Positions 10,490 to 20,041 of a stretch of 64,000 bases of DNA are shown here, in pieces. The stretch is from Cylindrotheca closterium. Taxonomy: Eukaryota > Bacillariophyta > Bacillariophyceae > Bacillariales > Bacillariaceae. The DNA lies in contig CAKOGP040000001.1 in assembly GCA_933822405.4 (NCBI GenBank), positions 1,177,036 to 1,241,035 of the forward strand, written 5' to 3'. The notes under the pieces were generated by a model, which saw only the letters and a list, made by a program, of their open reading frames with translations, did not search any database and was not told where the DNA came from. Position 1 is the first letter of the stretch; every line of letters starts with the position of its first letter. The position numbers were made by a program, and so were the translations under genes.

Positions 10490-10854
10490 TGTTATCAAGG
10501 TATTGGCTACAGGGGCAACGAGAGTCTAGACATCTTGGTGGTTTACGAGCTGGGTTTGCAAAGCAAAAATGGGCTAAGTTATGAATAACAGTTGACTCTC
10601 TGACAGATTGGTTATCGTTAGACTGTAGAGTTGAAGTTGAGAGTACTGTAGGTAGGCACTGTCGGTAACTGGCAGTAAAGTACTGTAGGGAAATCAAGAA
10701 ACTGCTTTCATTCACGATCCATTCACGATTCTGACGAAGGAAGGCAAGACGAATGAATCATGACATGAATCATTAAATCAATCTAATCCTTACTTCAAGT
10801 ATTTGACGTCAGCAAGTTTTCCACATCGGCTTTCTCACTAACATCTGCCAATGT
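10490..10854. other. Intergenic stretch between ISWI and the MFS transporter
   Basis: No supported gene. It holds short direct repeats such as two copies of ATTCACGAT near 10710-10730, and repeated AGTACTGTAGG near 10640 and 10680. Both flanking genes run on the plus strand, so this contains the ISWI 3' end and the transporter promoter. Confidence 0.6.
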
Positions 10855-12547
10855 TTGTCAAAGATGGTGTCAATATCAGGGTATCATCATCAACCTCTCA
10901 GGTTGGCAGCTTCATTCTTGCTATTTATCTTGTGCTTCAGCTCCCAATGTGTAGATTCCTTCCAATCAGGGTCTCCTTTCAGCACGATAAAATGCATCCA
11001 ACCAACTTCCTCCCTCTCTTTGATGAGAAAAAATGAGGTTTTGAGTCGTTTCAACATCTCCAATGTGGTGGAGTCACCGTTTCAGGAGGAAAACCTCATA
11101 GATCAAGGAAATGGACAATATCAAGTACAAGAGGGATTCTTCGATGATGAATCGATGGTCTATGTAATGATGGCTCTCGTCTTCGCTATCACATGCATTT
11201 CAGCACTTGACAGGGTCGCAATGTCTGTTGCGATGGTACCAATGTCAGATGAGTTTGGCTACACTGACACTTTGAAAGGATCTATTAGTTCTCTATTCAG
11301 CGTGGGCTATGGCCTTGCTATTATTCCAAGTGGTCTACTGTTGGCATCAATATCGCCCAGAATCCTCATGGCAGCTGGAATCGCACTCTGGAGTGCTGGA
11401 ACTTTGGCAACGCCCTTTGCAGCGGCACATAGTAATATGGCAGTTTTGCTATCGGCGAGAGCGCTTGTAGGAGCAAGCGAAAGTGTTGTTGTTCCAACTG
11501 TTCAACGATTTTTATCCAGCTGGATCCCTACGGACAAGAAAGGTATCGCGGTGGCAGTTGTCTTTTCGGGGTTCCAGTGTGGCACCATTCTTGCCTATTC
11601 AATAAGCCCATCGGTTATTGATGCCTTTGATGGAGATTGGAGAAGTTTGTTCTATTTATACGGTAGCCTAGGCCTTGGTTTCCTCATTCCCTGGTTGGCT
11701 CTTTCCAGAGATGAACCAGCCAACATTGCTCAAACGAAACAACTACCACCTTCGGGTAGCATTGCAAAGAGCGAAGTATCTGCCTTGGAACAGGCCAAGG
11801 AAACATTTCAATCGGCGCCGTGGAAGGACTTTGTTCGATCCAAGGGAGTCTGGGGCATGTTGTGAGTTCAGCGCTGTGGCTCTGTTTCCCTTTCTTTTTT
11901 GTATACGTTTGTATACGCTTTCTCACGCTCTAACTTGTTTGTTCTCTTTCAAAAATAGTTTTGCACACGCTGCAAACAACTGGGGCCTTTACAACAATTT
12001 AAGCTGGACGCCAATATTTTACAACGAGCAATATGGTTTGAATGTCAAGGAATCCGCCATATTGCTGGTTGTTCCATCCATTGTTGGTGCTATTGGTGGT
12101 CTCAGTGCGGGTAGTATTGCCGACAAGATGATTCAAAATATGGAAGTCGAGACGGTAGAAGAGGTCACCAAGGTGCGCAAACTCTTTCAAGGGATAGGAC
12201 TGTTTGGACCAGCCCTCTGCCTTGGAATTCTATCCCTGAATATTCCGGAGAAACCCTGGGTGGCCCAGGCCCTGTTGGCTGGAACAGTTGGCATGCAATC
12301 CTTCAATGCCGCAGGATACGGTGCCGCCAACCAAGAAAAAGCGGGCGAGAAGTGGACTGGTCTGCTATATTCCATCACGAGTCTACCTTCTGTGATTATT
12401 GGGACCGGTTCAGTCTATCTCACGGGCAGATTGTTGGATGCGACGGAACAGAATTGGAGTTATGTCTTTGGCATTAACGCGGTCGTCTTTGCCTTGGGAG
12501 CTACAGCCTTTGTGACGTTATATGACTCCAAAAAGGAATTTGATTAG
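10855..12547 (+). CDS. MFS anion transporter, SLC17/ANTR-like, probably plastid
   Basis: Two exons, 10855..11861 and 11959..12547, joined in phase 2 across a 97-nt intron, encode 531 residues. The protein has about 12 membrane segments in the major facilitator pattern: an N-half with ITCISALDRVAMSVAMVPM, the loop GASESVVVPTVQRFLSSWIP, and a C-half starting FFAHAANNWGLYNNLSWTP. These motifs resemble the SLC17 group and its plant plastid branch ANTR/PHT4, which carries phosphate, ascorbate or other organic anions using H+ or Na+. The N-terminus has a strong signal peptide ending CVDSFQSG, followed by a Ser/Thr-rich region, consistent with import into a complex plastid. Substrate cannot be told from sequence. 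Intron placement restores the motif exactly, so the join is firm. Confidence 0.88.
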
Positions 12548-12652
12548 AGTAATACAATATGATACACTAGATTTTAACATTTTGATACTTTTATGAATGA
12601 TTTATTTTCAGCGACTTTGGACAAGGTAGATGCAGTACTGTATCTAAAAAAC

Positions 12653-14752
12653 CTATAGGATCTTTGGTAGTCGGTTCACCAAGCTCCTTCGGCCACCCGA
12701 CTTGGATCCTTCTGCCTCATCCTTGCTGTCGCCTTCCAGCAGATCCGTGTCTGTGGCGCAGTGTGAGACATGAAATTTGACTGTTTCTTCGCCCCGAACA
12801 ATCCGGTCTCCATCCAGCCGAAACGATTGTCCAAAGGTAGCACTAATGGTCGCCCATGTATCACCATCATCTCCCTGTGGATCCATGGTAACAATCTTGA
12901 ATTCACTTGACGCACTGGCAGTGATTTTCATGCGAGCACTGGCCTTTGCCGAGAACCGCTTGATGCATTCTTCCAATTGATCATCCTCCATACCCAACCG
13001 TTCCATGTGTCGTTTCATGGAATCTCCAATGTTTTCAGGAATGGTATCCTTTTTGCCAAAGAGTCTTCGATGAGGTGTAGAGGGCAAAGAATTGCCCTTG
13101 GCTACCAACTCCAAAGCATAGGCCCAAGCCAGCAATTTGGATTCATTCTTGAAATACAAGAATCGGTCCAGACCATCCTTGGGAACAATCGAAAGAACAA
13201 AGTACCCATGTTTATCCTTGCTTCTATCCACCGAAATGTTGGCATCCAGTACCACCATTTGCCCTCGCAATCCATGTGGTCGTGGCGAAGATTGCCGATA
13301 CAAACTGAGTGTCCCCTCCGACAAGACAAAGAACCGTTTGCGCCACGACATTTGAATCCGATTTCTTGTTCGCAGCCATCCCGACTTGTCATTGATACTA
13401 TAATCTGTTGTCTCTTCGGTCGCATCATCATTCATTTCCACAGTAATGGACAAAGGTTCCGCTTCTCGGGAACTTGGAGTAATGACCACCAAATCGGTAT
13501 TGCTGCAGAGTGTATCAATGCAATAATAGGAATCTCCTCCACTTCTTGTTCGATTGACCGACAGGAGGACATCTCTTGCGTACGCAAATGCCTTGGATTC
13601 CGGAATGGCATACCTTGCTGTAGTAGACTTGCCCGAAGTTGCCAATCGACTCGTGCTGACAATATTGCGAGCCAAAGCCCCAATCATTTTCTCTGGTCCA
13701 TGACCCACATCTCCCTTGAAAAGTTCCTGATTGATCAAAATGGCATCTCGTTGCAAATCCTTCCACAACTGATCCACCCCCTTTGAAACCGAAACTTCAT
13801 GAAAGGCGCTCTTTTCATCTTGTCCGTTGTCGTTGTTTTGACTATTATCAGTTGATATTTTGTCCACTTGTTCCATAATCCATTGGACTGGAACCTCCAA
13901 GGGACGACTTTTCAAATCTTGAATGGTCGTAATATAATCCGACTTGGTTTTGGCACTTTTCAAGATGCCTTGCACTTTGAGGTACTTTTTCAAGTCGAGT
14001 TTGTAAGGCGATTGCGAATTGACAGAGCCTTGCTTGCCGTGCAATTGAGGATTGACCTTATTGTTGGAGGATTGGGTCAGTGATCCACCGACCATGGCAT
14101 CTCCAATGGCGTCCATCCAGGCCCGGCGTTCGGCTTTGGACTTGCAGAGCCAGAGGCGGCGGGTATTGTTGACAATCAATTCAAAACTGGCACCCTTGAC
14201 CACTACCACTCCATTTCTGGATATTTTGACCGCTCGACAGGAGCAATCGTTAAAATCGAGGGGCAGATTCTTGCGGAGCAATTGTCCATCGCTATTCTCT
14301 TTGACATTATTCTCGTAGTAGGTCAACATGCCTCTTCGCAATTCGACAAACTTGACCTTCCAAATGCCCTTGACGAGATGGGAAGCCTTTTTGAGAGGGC
14401 CACTCTTGAGCATGTTGGGATCGTTCATGCCGATCTCTGTCGCCTTGTTGTCGCGTTCGGCTAGCAACCCCAAAATGGCCTTCAAGAAGATGCGGTGTTC
14501 CATGACCATGTTGAGGGTCGCAATTTCTTGCTTGTTGTGATGGTGAGACCGTCGCTTCTTGGATTGTAACGAGTAAGTATCATCCCAATCCGACTCTTCT
14601 TCTGCGGAACTGGCACCGTCAGGTTTGTTCGTACTACTAAATTCGGAATCCATGGACGAAGCCGGGGTGAGGGTCATGTCGAGTGACGGAGACGCATTCA
14701 AGTCCAAGTTTGCGTTTTCGTCAATGGATGGCATTGCTGAATTATTTGTCAC
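12653..14752 (-). CDS. Protein with two PH domains
   Basis: A single 699-residue open frame. The N-terminal 80 residues are acidic and Ser-rich with a basic patch SKKRRSHHHNK. A first pleckstrin-homology domain spans about 110-220 (SGPLKKASHLVKGIWKVKFV to LCKSKAERRAWMDAIGDAM, with the C-terminal tryptophan). A helical middle follows, about 240-430. The second PH domain begins KSGWLRTRNRIQMSWRKRFF and ends in a helix with the conserved Trp (LLAWAYALELV). PH domains bind phosphoinositides or proteins at membranes. No catalytic domain is visible, so a membrane-linked adaptor or lipid-signalling role is the most that can be inferred. No introns. Confidence 0.85.
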   Translation of the reverse strand: MTNNSAMPSIDENANLDLNASPSLDMTLTPASSMDSEFSSTNKPDGASSAEEESDWDDTYSLQSKKRRSHHHNKQEIATLNMVMEHRIFLKAILGLLAERDNKATEIGMNDPNMLKSGPLKKASHLVKGIWKVKFVELRRGMLTYYENNVKENSDGQLLRKNLPLDFNDCSCRAVKISRNGVVVVKGASFELIVNNTRRLWLCKSKAERRAWMDAIGDAMVGGSLTQSSNNKVNPQLHGKQGSVNSQSPYKLDLKKYLKVQGILKSAKTKSDYITTIQDLKSRPLEVPVQWIMEQVDKISTDNSQNNDNGQDEKSAFHEVSVSKGVDQLWKDLQRDAILINQELFKGDVGHGPEKMIGALARNIVSTSRLATSGKSTTARYAIPESKAFAYARDVLLSVNRTRSGGDSYYCIDTLCSNTDLVVITPSSREAEPLSITVEMNDDATEETTDYSINDKSGWLRTRNRIQMSWRKRFFVLSEGTLSLYRQSSPRPHGLRGQMVVLDANISVDRSKDKHGYFVLSIVPKDGLDRFLYFKNESKLLAWAYALELVAKGNSLPSTPHRRLFGKKDTIPENIGDSMKRHMERLGMEDDQLEECIKRFSAKASARMKITASASSEFKIVTMDPQGDDGDTWATISATFGQSFRLDGDRIVRGEETVKFHVSHCATDTDLLEGDSKDEAEGSKSGGRRSLVNRLPKIL

Positions 14753-15132
14753 TTGTTGACTCTTGACTGTTACACCTTCAATATAAACCCGTCTTTCTGG
14801 TATGCAATGCTTTCAACTGATTGATTGACAACTTGCGGATTTCGTCGTGTCTTGTTTGCATGAGACAGACAAGATTCATCCATGAACGGCTTTTTCTTGT
14901 CGGACACTTTGGCAAGTTTCGGACACTTTTTTACGACGGCCCAAACTAAACTTAGCATTCATTCATTCCCATCATCAACTTGAAACTGGATATCTCCTCT
15001 TTCATTCATTAACAAAGAAAGACAAGACAACACTGCTATCCACAGCATTAGCATTATCATTAGCAGCATCCACAGCGAGGAAACAACTGAACGTATACTT
15101 CAAAAGGACAAAGGCATAGGACTACTGGTACT
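14753..15132. other. Divergent intergenic region
   Basis: No supported gene. It separates the PH-domain gene and the DUF6824-like gene, which start away from each other, so it should hold both promoters. It has repeated TTAGCATTATCATTAGCAGC-like and CATTCATTC motifs but no RNA gene that I recognise. Confidence 0.6.
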
Positions 15133-15184
15133 ATTGATTGATTGATTCATTGATTCATTCATTGATTCATTCATTGATTCATTC
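15133..15184. repeat. ATTGATTC simple repeat
   Basis: A run of interspersed ATTG and ATTC tetranucleotides, ending about 24 bases before the start codon at 15208. It probably lies in the 5' untranslated region. Similar TTGATTGATT tracts occur near other gene starts in the window. Confidence 0.9.
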
Positions 15185-15207
15185 GTTCTATCATAACAAT
15201 ATTCAAT

Positions 15208-16737
15208 ATGTCCAAACCCAAAGAAGAGCAACCCGTGATTCCTTTTGAACCCAAACCCAACGACATTGTTTGCACCAAATTGAGGACGTGGAATTCCAAA
15301 CATTCCGGCAACAAGTTTTTCAATGCCATGATTCAAGAAACAGCCTGCAAAGTTCAAGAGGAAAACATCAAGAGCACTTCCGAAATGCTCTTGAACGTGG
15401 TGGTCAATCAACGGGGCGGCCGCTTTTTGAAACTCAGCGATGCGGATGTCCTGCACGGCACCAAGCCGAACAATTGCACCGTCATGAATCGGAAGCAATG
15501 CCTCAACAAGGTCATTCGGACTTTGAGAACAGCCTTTTGCCGACATCACGGGACTCTGGCCAAGCGAATGCGCCCTCCGACTAAAACTCGACGCAAAAAG
15601 GCCAAGGAATACAAATTGCATTCTGGTTCGTCCACCATTCATCCATATGCTTTGCAATTGCTGGCGGGAGTCATGAATTCGACCAAAAATGTGGCCTATC
15701 GAGAATTGGACAAGCCGGGGGAACCATATGATACTATTGAAACAGAACCACACCAATTGAGGTTGATGCGGCTGCAGTTGAGACATCGATTGATTGCGGC
15801 CAAGGAAGCGATGATGCCCGCAGTGGAATTTGGGATTGCCATTATGAACTTGTGGGGAGGTCGAGTAGAAGTACAAAAGAATCCACTGCCAAGTGTGGTG
15901 GTGAGTAATACTACTGGTGGTGCTGAGGGTGCTTCTGAGGCCGCTGGTACGGAACCGGCTATTGCTGCCGACAATATTGGCAGTCTCAACACCATCAATA
16001 CTGATGGCACTGGTATTACCACTAATACTATTATCAACGCAGCCAGCAATACAAATCCCAGCAACGTCAATCCCAGCAACGTCAATCCCAGCAACGTCAA
16101 TCCAAACATTACAACAACATCGACGGCAGTGATGAGTAAGGAATCATCCCAATTGAAAAATAACGAAATGAAGGATCAGATGAGAGCAGCCACACGAAAC
16201 AAGATGAAGAATCTAATGACCGATGTGGGTGGTGGTACGGGGACCAAAGCATCATCGCACAGCAAAGCAACTCGTAAACCTGTCCGAGGAAGTCTTGCCT
16301 CCAAGACGTTGCCCAGAGGAAGTCTTGCTTCCAAGGCATTGCCCAATACGAGTGGCGATGGAGGTGGTGCCAATAAGAAAATGTCGCCAAATAAAGCTAC
16401 TGCTGATGGCTCTCCAGGTCGCAAGAAAAGAAACTCTCCTTCGAGAGGTTCTCCTTCCAGAGCATCGTCCACCCGAGCTGGTGGTGGTGGTGGTGGTGGT
16501 GGCAAGTTAGCTACTCCTCCTAAATCAACCAAACCTAGGAGAGGAAGTCTAGCCAGCAAGACTTTACCAGACATGGTCATGCCTGCTGCTGTTGCTGCTG
16601 CTGCTGGTGCTGCTGCTGGTCCTTCCAAGGAGGCAACTACAATTATTGATCATCCGCCGTCTCAACACAACATTGGTAGTCTAGTTCACAATGTGGAACT
16701 AGCCAATGAAGACTCCCCCTTTTATGCAAAACTATGA
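15208..16737 (+). CDS. DUF6824-like protein with a long repetitive tail
   Basis: A single 509-residue open frame. Residues 15-125 (PNDIVCTKLRTWNSKHSGNK, NQRGGRFLKLSD, CLNKVIRTLRTAF) match the layout of the DUF6824 family, which is greatly expanded in diatoms and of unknown function. The usual NDVLxGRG opening is altered here to NDIVCTKLR, so this is a divergent member. From residue 230 on the protein is low in complexity: three NPSNV repeats, two adjacent RGSLASK(T/A)LP repeats plus a third later, an SPSRGSPSRASS patch, a run of eight glycines, and an Ala-rich stretch. Many RxxS/SP sites suggest a phosphorylated basic tail, but this is inference. The role is not known. Confidence 0.75.
   Translation: MSKPKEEQPVIPFEPKPNDIVCTKLRTWNSKHSGNKFFNAMIQETACKVQEENIKSTSEMLLNVVVNQRGGRFLKLSDADVLHGTKPNNCTVMNRKQCLNKVIRTLRTAFCRHHGTLAKRMRPPTKTRRKKAKEYKLHSGSSTIHPYALQLLAGVMNSTKNVAYRELDKPGEPYDTIETEPHQLRLMRLQLRHRLIAAKEAMMPAVEFGIAIMNLWGGRVEVQKNPLPSVVVSNTTGGAEGASEAAGTEPAIAADNIGSLNTINTDGTGITTNTIINAASNTNPSNVNPSNVNPSNVNPNITTTSTAVMSKESSQLKNNEMKDQMRAATRNKMKNLMTDVGGGTGTKASSHSKATRKPVRGSLASKTLPRGSLASKALPNTSGDGGGANKKMSPNKATADGSPGRKKRNSPSRGSPSRASSTRAGGGGGGGGKLATPPKSTKPRRGSLASKTLPDMVMPAAVAAAAGAAAGPSKEATTIIDHPPSQHNIGSLVHNVELANEDSPFYAKL
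16054..16098 (+). repeat. Three 15-bp tandem repeats encoding NPSNV
   Basis: Three identical copies of AATCCCAGCAACGTC lie in frame in the DUF6824-like gene, followed by a partial fourth. Perfect identity points to recent slippage or unequal exchange. Confidence 0.95.
16285..16344 (+). repeat. Two 30-bp tandem repeats encoding RGSLASK(T/A)LP
   Basis: Two adjacent 30-bp copies differ at a few bases. A third diverged copy with the same peptide core sits at 16540-16569. The repeated decapeptide contains an RGS site that basophilic kinases could phosphorylate. Confidence 0.92.
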
Positions 16738-16897
16738 TGATAGGAGCATTAGAGAGTAGTCTGTGATGCGGGGCCAAAACTGCGTCCCTATTGTAATATT
16801 CGTAGGTTTTTATTTTGAAAAAGGCATGGAAGACAATATATATCAGCAAATAGTACAGGAGATTTAGTTTTTTTTTTCCATGGCACTATGAATGACT

Positions 16898-18322
16898 CTA
16901 GTCCTTGCTTGTGGTTTTCTTCTTCTTCTTCTTCTTGTTGTCTTTCTTAGTCTTCATGGATTTTGCTTGGGCGACCAGTGATCGAGCCTTCTTCACTGCC
17001 GCTGCATCCATTGTCACATCCTGTCCCATGTGTTTTCGCTTTAGCGTATCTTGAACCCTTTCATAGACTCTAGCCTTTGGGGGTTCCTCTTCCACCACTA
17101 CCACATTCTCCTCTTCTTCATCATCATTATCATCAGAGATGGTATCAATTTCTTCGTCGGGAGTCTCGTCGCACCACGCCGCAAGACATGTTATCCGTGC
17201 TCCACTTCCAAGCTGTGTACTATGCACAATGTCTACTGCCAAATCCATATCATCAGCTTCATTCTCGTCATCGTCGTCGCTCTCACTGTTGCTAGCAGCC
17301 GAGTCGTCGTCGTCGTCGTCTTCTGGGGGATCCGACATTATCATTTTAATCGCACCTGCCAAATTCATGACACTTACAACTCCAGCACTGTTGGCTGTCA
17401 CGATAAAGTAATTTTTGACCACTTTGATACTCTTGAATCGCTCTTCTCTGGCCAACAAGGCGTCGACTGGTTCAATGGCCATGATGGCACGACGGCTTTC
17501 ATCATCACTATCTTCCACTGCCAAGACGGGCAAGGATCCATCATTACAGGCAGCAACTACAAATAGTCCTTCAGGTCCACTCATCAATCCAATTTCATTG
17601 ATTTTACTGGGAAGATCGACATCCAATAGCTCCTTCCCTGTGGCTACTTCTCGGACAGTAATGTGCGGGCCGTGACACAGTCCATAAAACTGGCCATCTT
17701 TCGACCATGTCATACTGACAATTGGATCATACTTTGTTCTACCTCGAACTGCGGATGCGGGTTTGATTTTATCAACAAATGATAGACGTCCCTTGGTAAG
17801 GTCCCAAAGCTTGAGCTTTCCGTCGGTATTGCCTCCACTCAGTGCCAACTTTCCTGAGGGGTGCACTGCAATGCTAGCAACTCCTCCCTCATGTCCCGCC
17901 AGTACGTGTTGGACTGCCCAATCCCTCTTTTTGTAAATGCAAATCTTTCCAGTTGTGAATCCAATTATGCAATGCGTCGAGTGTTGGGTGGGTGGTGCAA
18001 AGGAACTGCAAATGGGGGTACCAAAATCAGAAGGCGTTCGGATTTCTCCTGAGGATGTGAGGCGCTTCTTCCAATCGTGCGTTCGAAGGGCCTCATCGTA
18101 ACCACAGGACAATAGTGACCCAGGAATATCAGGTTGTGGACTAGCAGCAATTGTCAAGGATCGTATGCTCCCTTCGTGGACACCCGTGGCAAAAGTCAAT
18201 TCCATTTTGGATGATGTATCTTCTTTATCATCATGATCCTTCTGTGGAAACTCCCATCCAGCCAAGACACCATCGTAGGTTCCAGCAGCAACCACCAATC
18301 CGCGAGGTAGTTTTGTAGACAT
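16898..18322 (-). CDS. MAK11: WD40 protein Mak11/PAK1IP1, 60S ribosome assembly factor
   Basis: A single 474-residue open frame. The start RGLVVAAGTYDGVLAGWE and the block HEGGVASIAVHPSGKLALSG followed by GKLKLWDLTKGR are typical of Mak11/PAK1IP1. In yeast and animals it acts in the nucleolus in 60S subunit assembly. WD40 blades cover about residues 5-330. Then follow two acidic stretches (DPPEDDDDDDSAASNSESDD and DEEIDTISDDNDDEEEE) and a C-terminal lysine tail KKDNKKKKKKKTTSKD that suits a nucleolar signal. The triplet runs GTC/ATC that encode the acidic stretches make this part of the DNA look repetitive. No introns. Confidence 0.88.
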   Translation of the reverse strand: MSTKLPRGLVVAAGTYDGVLAGWEFPQKDHDDKEDTSSKMELTFATGVHEGSIRSLTIAASPQPDIPGSLLSCGYDEALRTHDWKKRLTSSGEIRTPSDFGTPICSSFAPPTQHSTHCIIGFTTGKICIYKKRDWAVQHVLAGHEGGVASIAVHPSGKLALSGGNTDGKLKLWDLTKGRLSFVDKIKPASAVRGRTKYDPIVSMTWSKDGQFYGLCHGPHITVREVATGKELLDVDLPSKINEIGLMSGPEGLFVVAACNDGSLPVLAVEDSDDESRRAIMAIEPVDALLAREERFKSIKVVKNYFIVTANSAGVVSVMNLAGAIKMIMSDPPEDDDDDDSAASNSESDDDDENEADDMDLAVDIVHSTQLGSGARITCLAAWCDETPDEEIDTISDDNDDEEEENVVVVEEEPPKARVYERVQDTLKRKHMGQDVTMDAAAVKKARSLVAQAKSMKTKKDNKKKKKKKTTSKD

Positions 18323-18540
18323 GATTCTCTTGCTCTAGAGGGGTATAACTCAACTCAAAGGTCTATCTCAAGTAAATTGTTTTGACCTTTCAAAAAAATC
18401 AAAAGATGAGGGTTTTTGTTTTTGATTTCGATGATTGGTTTTCCGATTTTTGCACGGATGGTCAGCCAGACCTGCTTATTATGGAGGCTGGAGAACTGGC
18501 GATTTTTCAAACTGACAATAAAATAACAAACCCTTGATTG

Positions 18541-18590
18541 AAATCGTGGGCATGCATGAAAATGAAAATCGTGGACATGCATGGAAATGA
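18541..18590. repeat. 25-bp tandem duplication
   Basis: Two adjacent 25-bp units (18541-18565 and 18566-18590) differ at only two positions. Each carries a GGRCATGCAT core, where ATGCAT is self-complementary. It lies upstream of the weak open frame starting at 18657, and could be a duplicated binding site or chance slippage. Confidence 0.92.
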
Positions 18591-18656
18591 ATCATAATCT
18601 ACAATGCCTCCCTACTTGGGCCTTGAGTGCACTACATTTGGATTCCCGTTGTGAAA

Positions 18657-18905
18657 ATGGTGAACTCATCGCCAGATGCTGAATTGAAACAAACCCAAGA
18701 GCTAGAAGAATCCGTTTCTGTGGCTTTAAAACTTCACGAGGAAAAGCTTCGGCAAGCATGGTCTGACAGCGACGTCAGTGCGAGTCCAAACGTCGAGCAT
18801 AATTTCCGGGCAATCAAAGGAATTCTCGCAGTTAATAGCGAGATCTGGAATCATTCCTTTCGTTCTTTGTCGAGAAAACTATTCTCAAAGCATGGTTCTG
18901 CATGA
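18657..18905 (+). CDS. Hypothetical short protein, possibly a gene fragment
   Basis: Open frame of 82 residues starting MVNSSPDAELKQTQELEESV. I do not recognise a family. It is a charged, probably helical peptide. A second copy of part of this sequence lies at 19732-19881 (see that entry), which argues that this piece was once under selection or was duplicated. No good splice donor links it to the next frame at 18985, so it may be the remaining 5' part of a broken gene. Confidence 0.35.
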   Translation: MVNSSPDAELKQTQELEESVSVALKLHEEKLRQAWSDSDVSASPNVEHNFRAIKGILAVNSEIWNHSFRSLSRKLFSKHGSA

Positions 18906-18984
18906 GCCACTTTTACTCGAAAAGAATTCATTACAGTGCGTGTGAAAGGATCAGATCCAGGTATCGTGAAGTCGCAGAATACAA

Positions 18985-19434
18985 TTGTTCGATGTTTCTG
19001 CGCTCTGCAGCTATCCGAAACAGCTGGCCATTATTCAAGCAGACTACTTGCCGAGCAATAACTCTGTTGGAGAAATTGTAAAATTGGTTGACTTCGAATC
19101 TCTGCTCCAACGCTCTCTTTTACTGGACCGTAAATTCTTGGAATCGTTCCTGGTCGAGCTGAAGAAGCATCTCGAGACCGTGCAAGTCGTGCTCGGACAG
19201 ATTGACGAGTGGTTGCTGGAACCCGTTGAAGTCACGAGGTTTCTCGAGAAAACATTCAACAGCAAACTAGTAGATCCGAATGACAACGGTTGCTCTGAGA
19301 AATTCCTGAAATCAGCTTACCATTTCCCAGGGAGCATGATTACCAACTTTGCAATTTTTGAGGATCGCGGGAGAAATCAGTTGACAAAGCTATTGGATTT
19401 CATTGAAACAATCAAAGAGGTAGACTCCAAGTGA
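18985..19434 (+). CDS. Hypothetical helical protein or second part of a broken gene
   Basis: Open frame of 149 codons that has no ATG at its start. It may begin after a possible acceptor CTCTGCAG ending at 19010. The translation (for example SLLLDRKFLESFLVELKKHL and FNSKLVDPNDNGCSEKFLKS) reads like genuine protein: alternating hydrophobic and charged helix, with few rare residues. No family is recognised. It may join the 18657 frame by a non-canonical intron or may be a pseudogene exon. Confidence 0.35.
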   Translation: MFDVSALCSYPKQLAIIQADYLPSNNSVGEIVKLVDFESLLQRSLLLDRKFLESFLVELKKHLETVQVVLGQIDEWLLEPVEVTRFLEKTFNSKLVDPNDNGCSEKFLKSAYHFPGSMITNFAIFEDRGRNQLTKLLDFIETIKEVDSK

Positions 19435-19698
19435 CAAGATTCACAGCCTCCTAAGCCTTCTCGGGCCTCTTCCTGTGCTATATTGGAACGATTGCGTATC
19501 TCGTTATTATTCCATTGATAGATGTAAACTACATAGAGAGTCGTCGCCTCGTTCGTTTTATGTGCGATGACTATGCTTGTGGAATTCCGATTGCTGCTGA
19601 CAGGCAGACAGGCAAAGATACTGGTACCTACTGTGTGAGAGACGAAGACTAAAAAATTCTCCTCACCTCGTGATCATTGAAGACAAGAGGCAATAAGA
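19435..19698. other. Stretch without a supported gene
   Basis: Between the two related fragments. There is no open frame of note, no RNA gene recognised, and no repeat beyond short GACAGGCAGACAGGCA. Confidence 0.5.
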
Positions 19699-19902
19699 GT
19701 GAAAGTGAAGAAATCGATAGCAACTCTACAGTCTGAAAATGATGAACTCGTCGCGAACTCGTCGACTAGTAATAAATCGAAAGAAGTCCATCCAGGAGAA
19801 GAATCGAATTCTGAGTTTTCATTTCCAGGTGGTGGTCTGAAAGAAGTCCAAGAGCTAGAAGAGTACATTTCTATGGCTTTGGCACGCGCTACATTCGATT
19901 GA
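19699..19902 (+). pseudogene. Diverged copy of the 18657 open frame
   Basis: The segment has GAAAATGATGAACTCGTCGC and later CCAAGAGCTAGAAGAG followed by TTTCTATGGCTTT. They line up with GAAAATGGTGAACTCATCGC and CCAAGAGCTAGAAGAA / TTTCTGTGGCTTT near 18652-18730. Between the two anchors the copy has extra sequence, and it stops soon after the second. The peptide pair is LKEVQELEEYISMAL against LKQTQELEESVSVAL. This supports an old local duplication with decay of one copy. Confidence 0.5.
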
Positions 19903-20041
19903 ACAATCGGACGAATTCTGCTTGGAACCATTGTACGGCGAAGCAAACAATCATGCAGTCTCATTCCTACCCACTCCGGGGCCCTTTGAATGTAATACTA
20001 GAAGTGGGACCCTATCCCTTGCAATGACTATTGTACTTAGC

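Noticed and set aside
12977..13786. 269-codon plus-strand open frame
   Set aside because: Antisense to the PH-domain gene. No family pattern, and codon positions follow the opposite strand.
15100..15876. 258-codon minus-strand open frame
   Set aside because: Covers the GATT repeat (giving repeated NESM) and the antisense of the DUF6824-like domain. Not protein-like.
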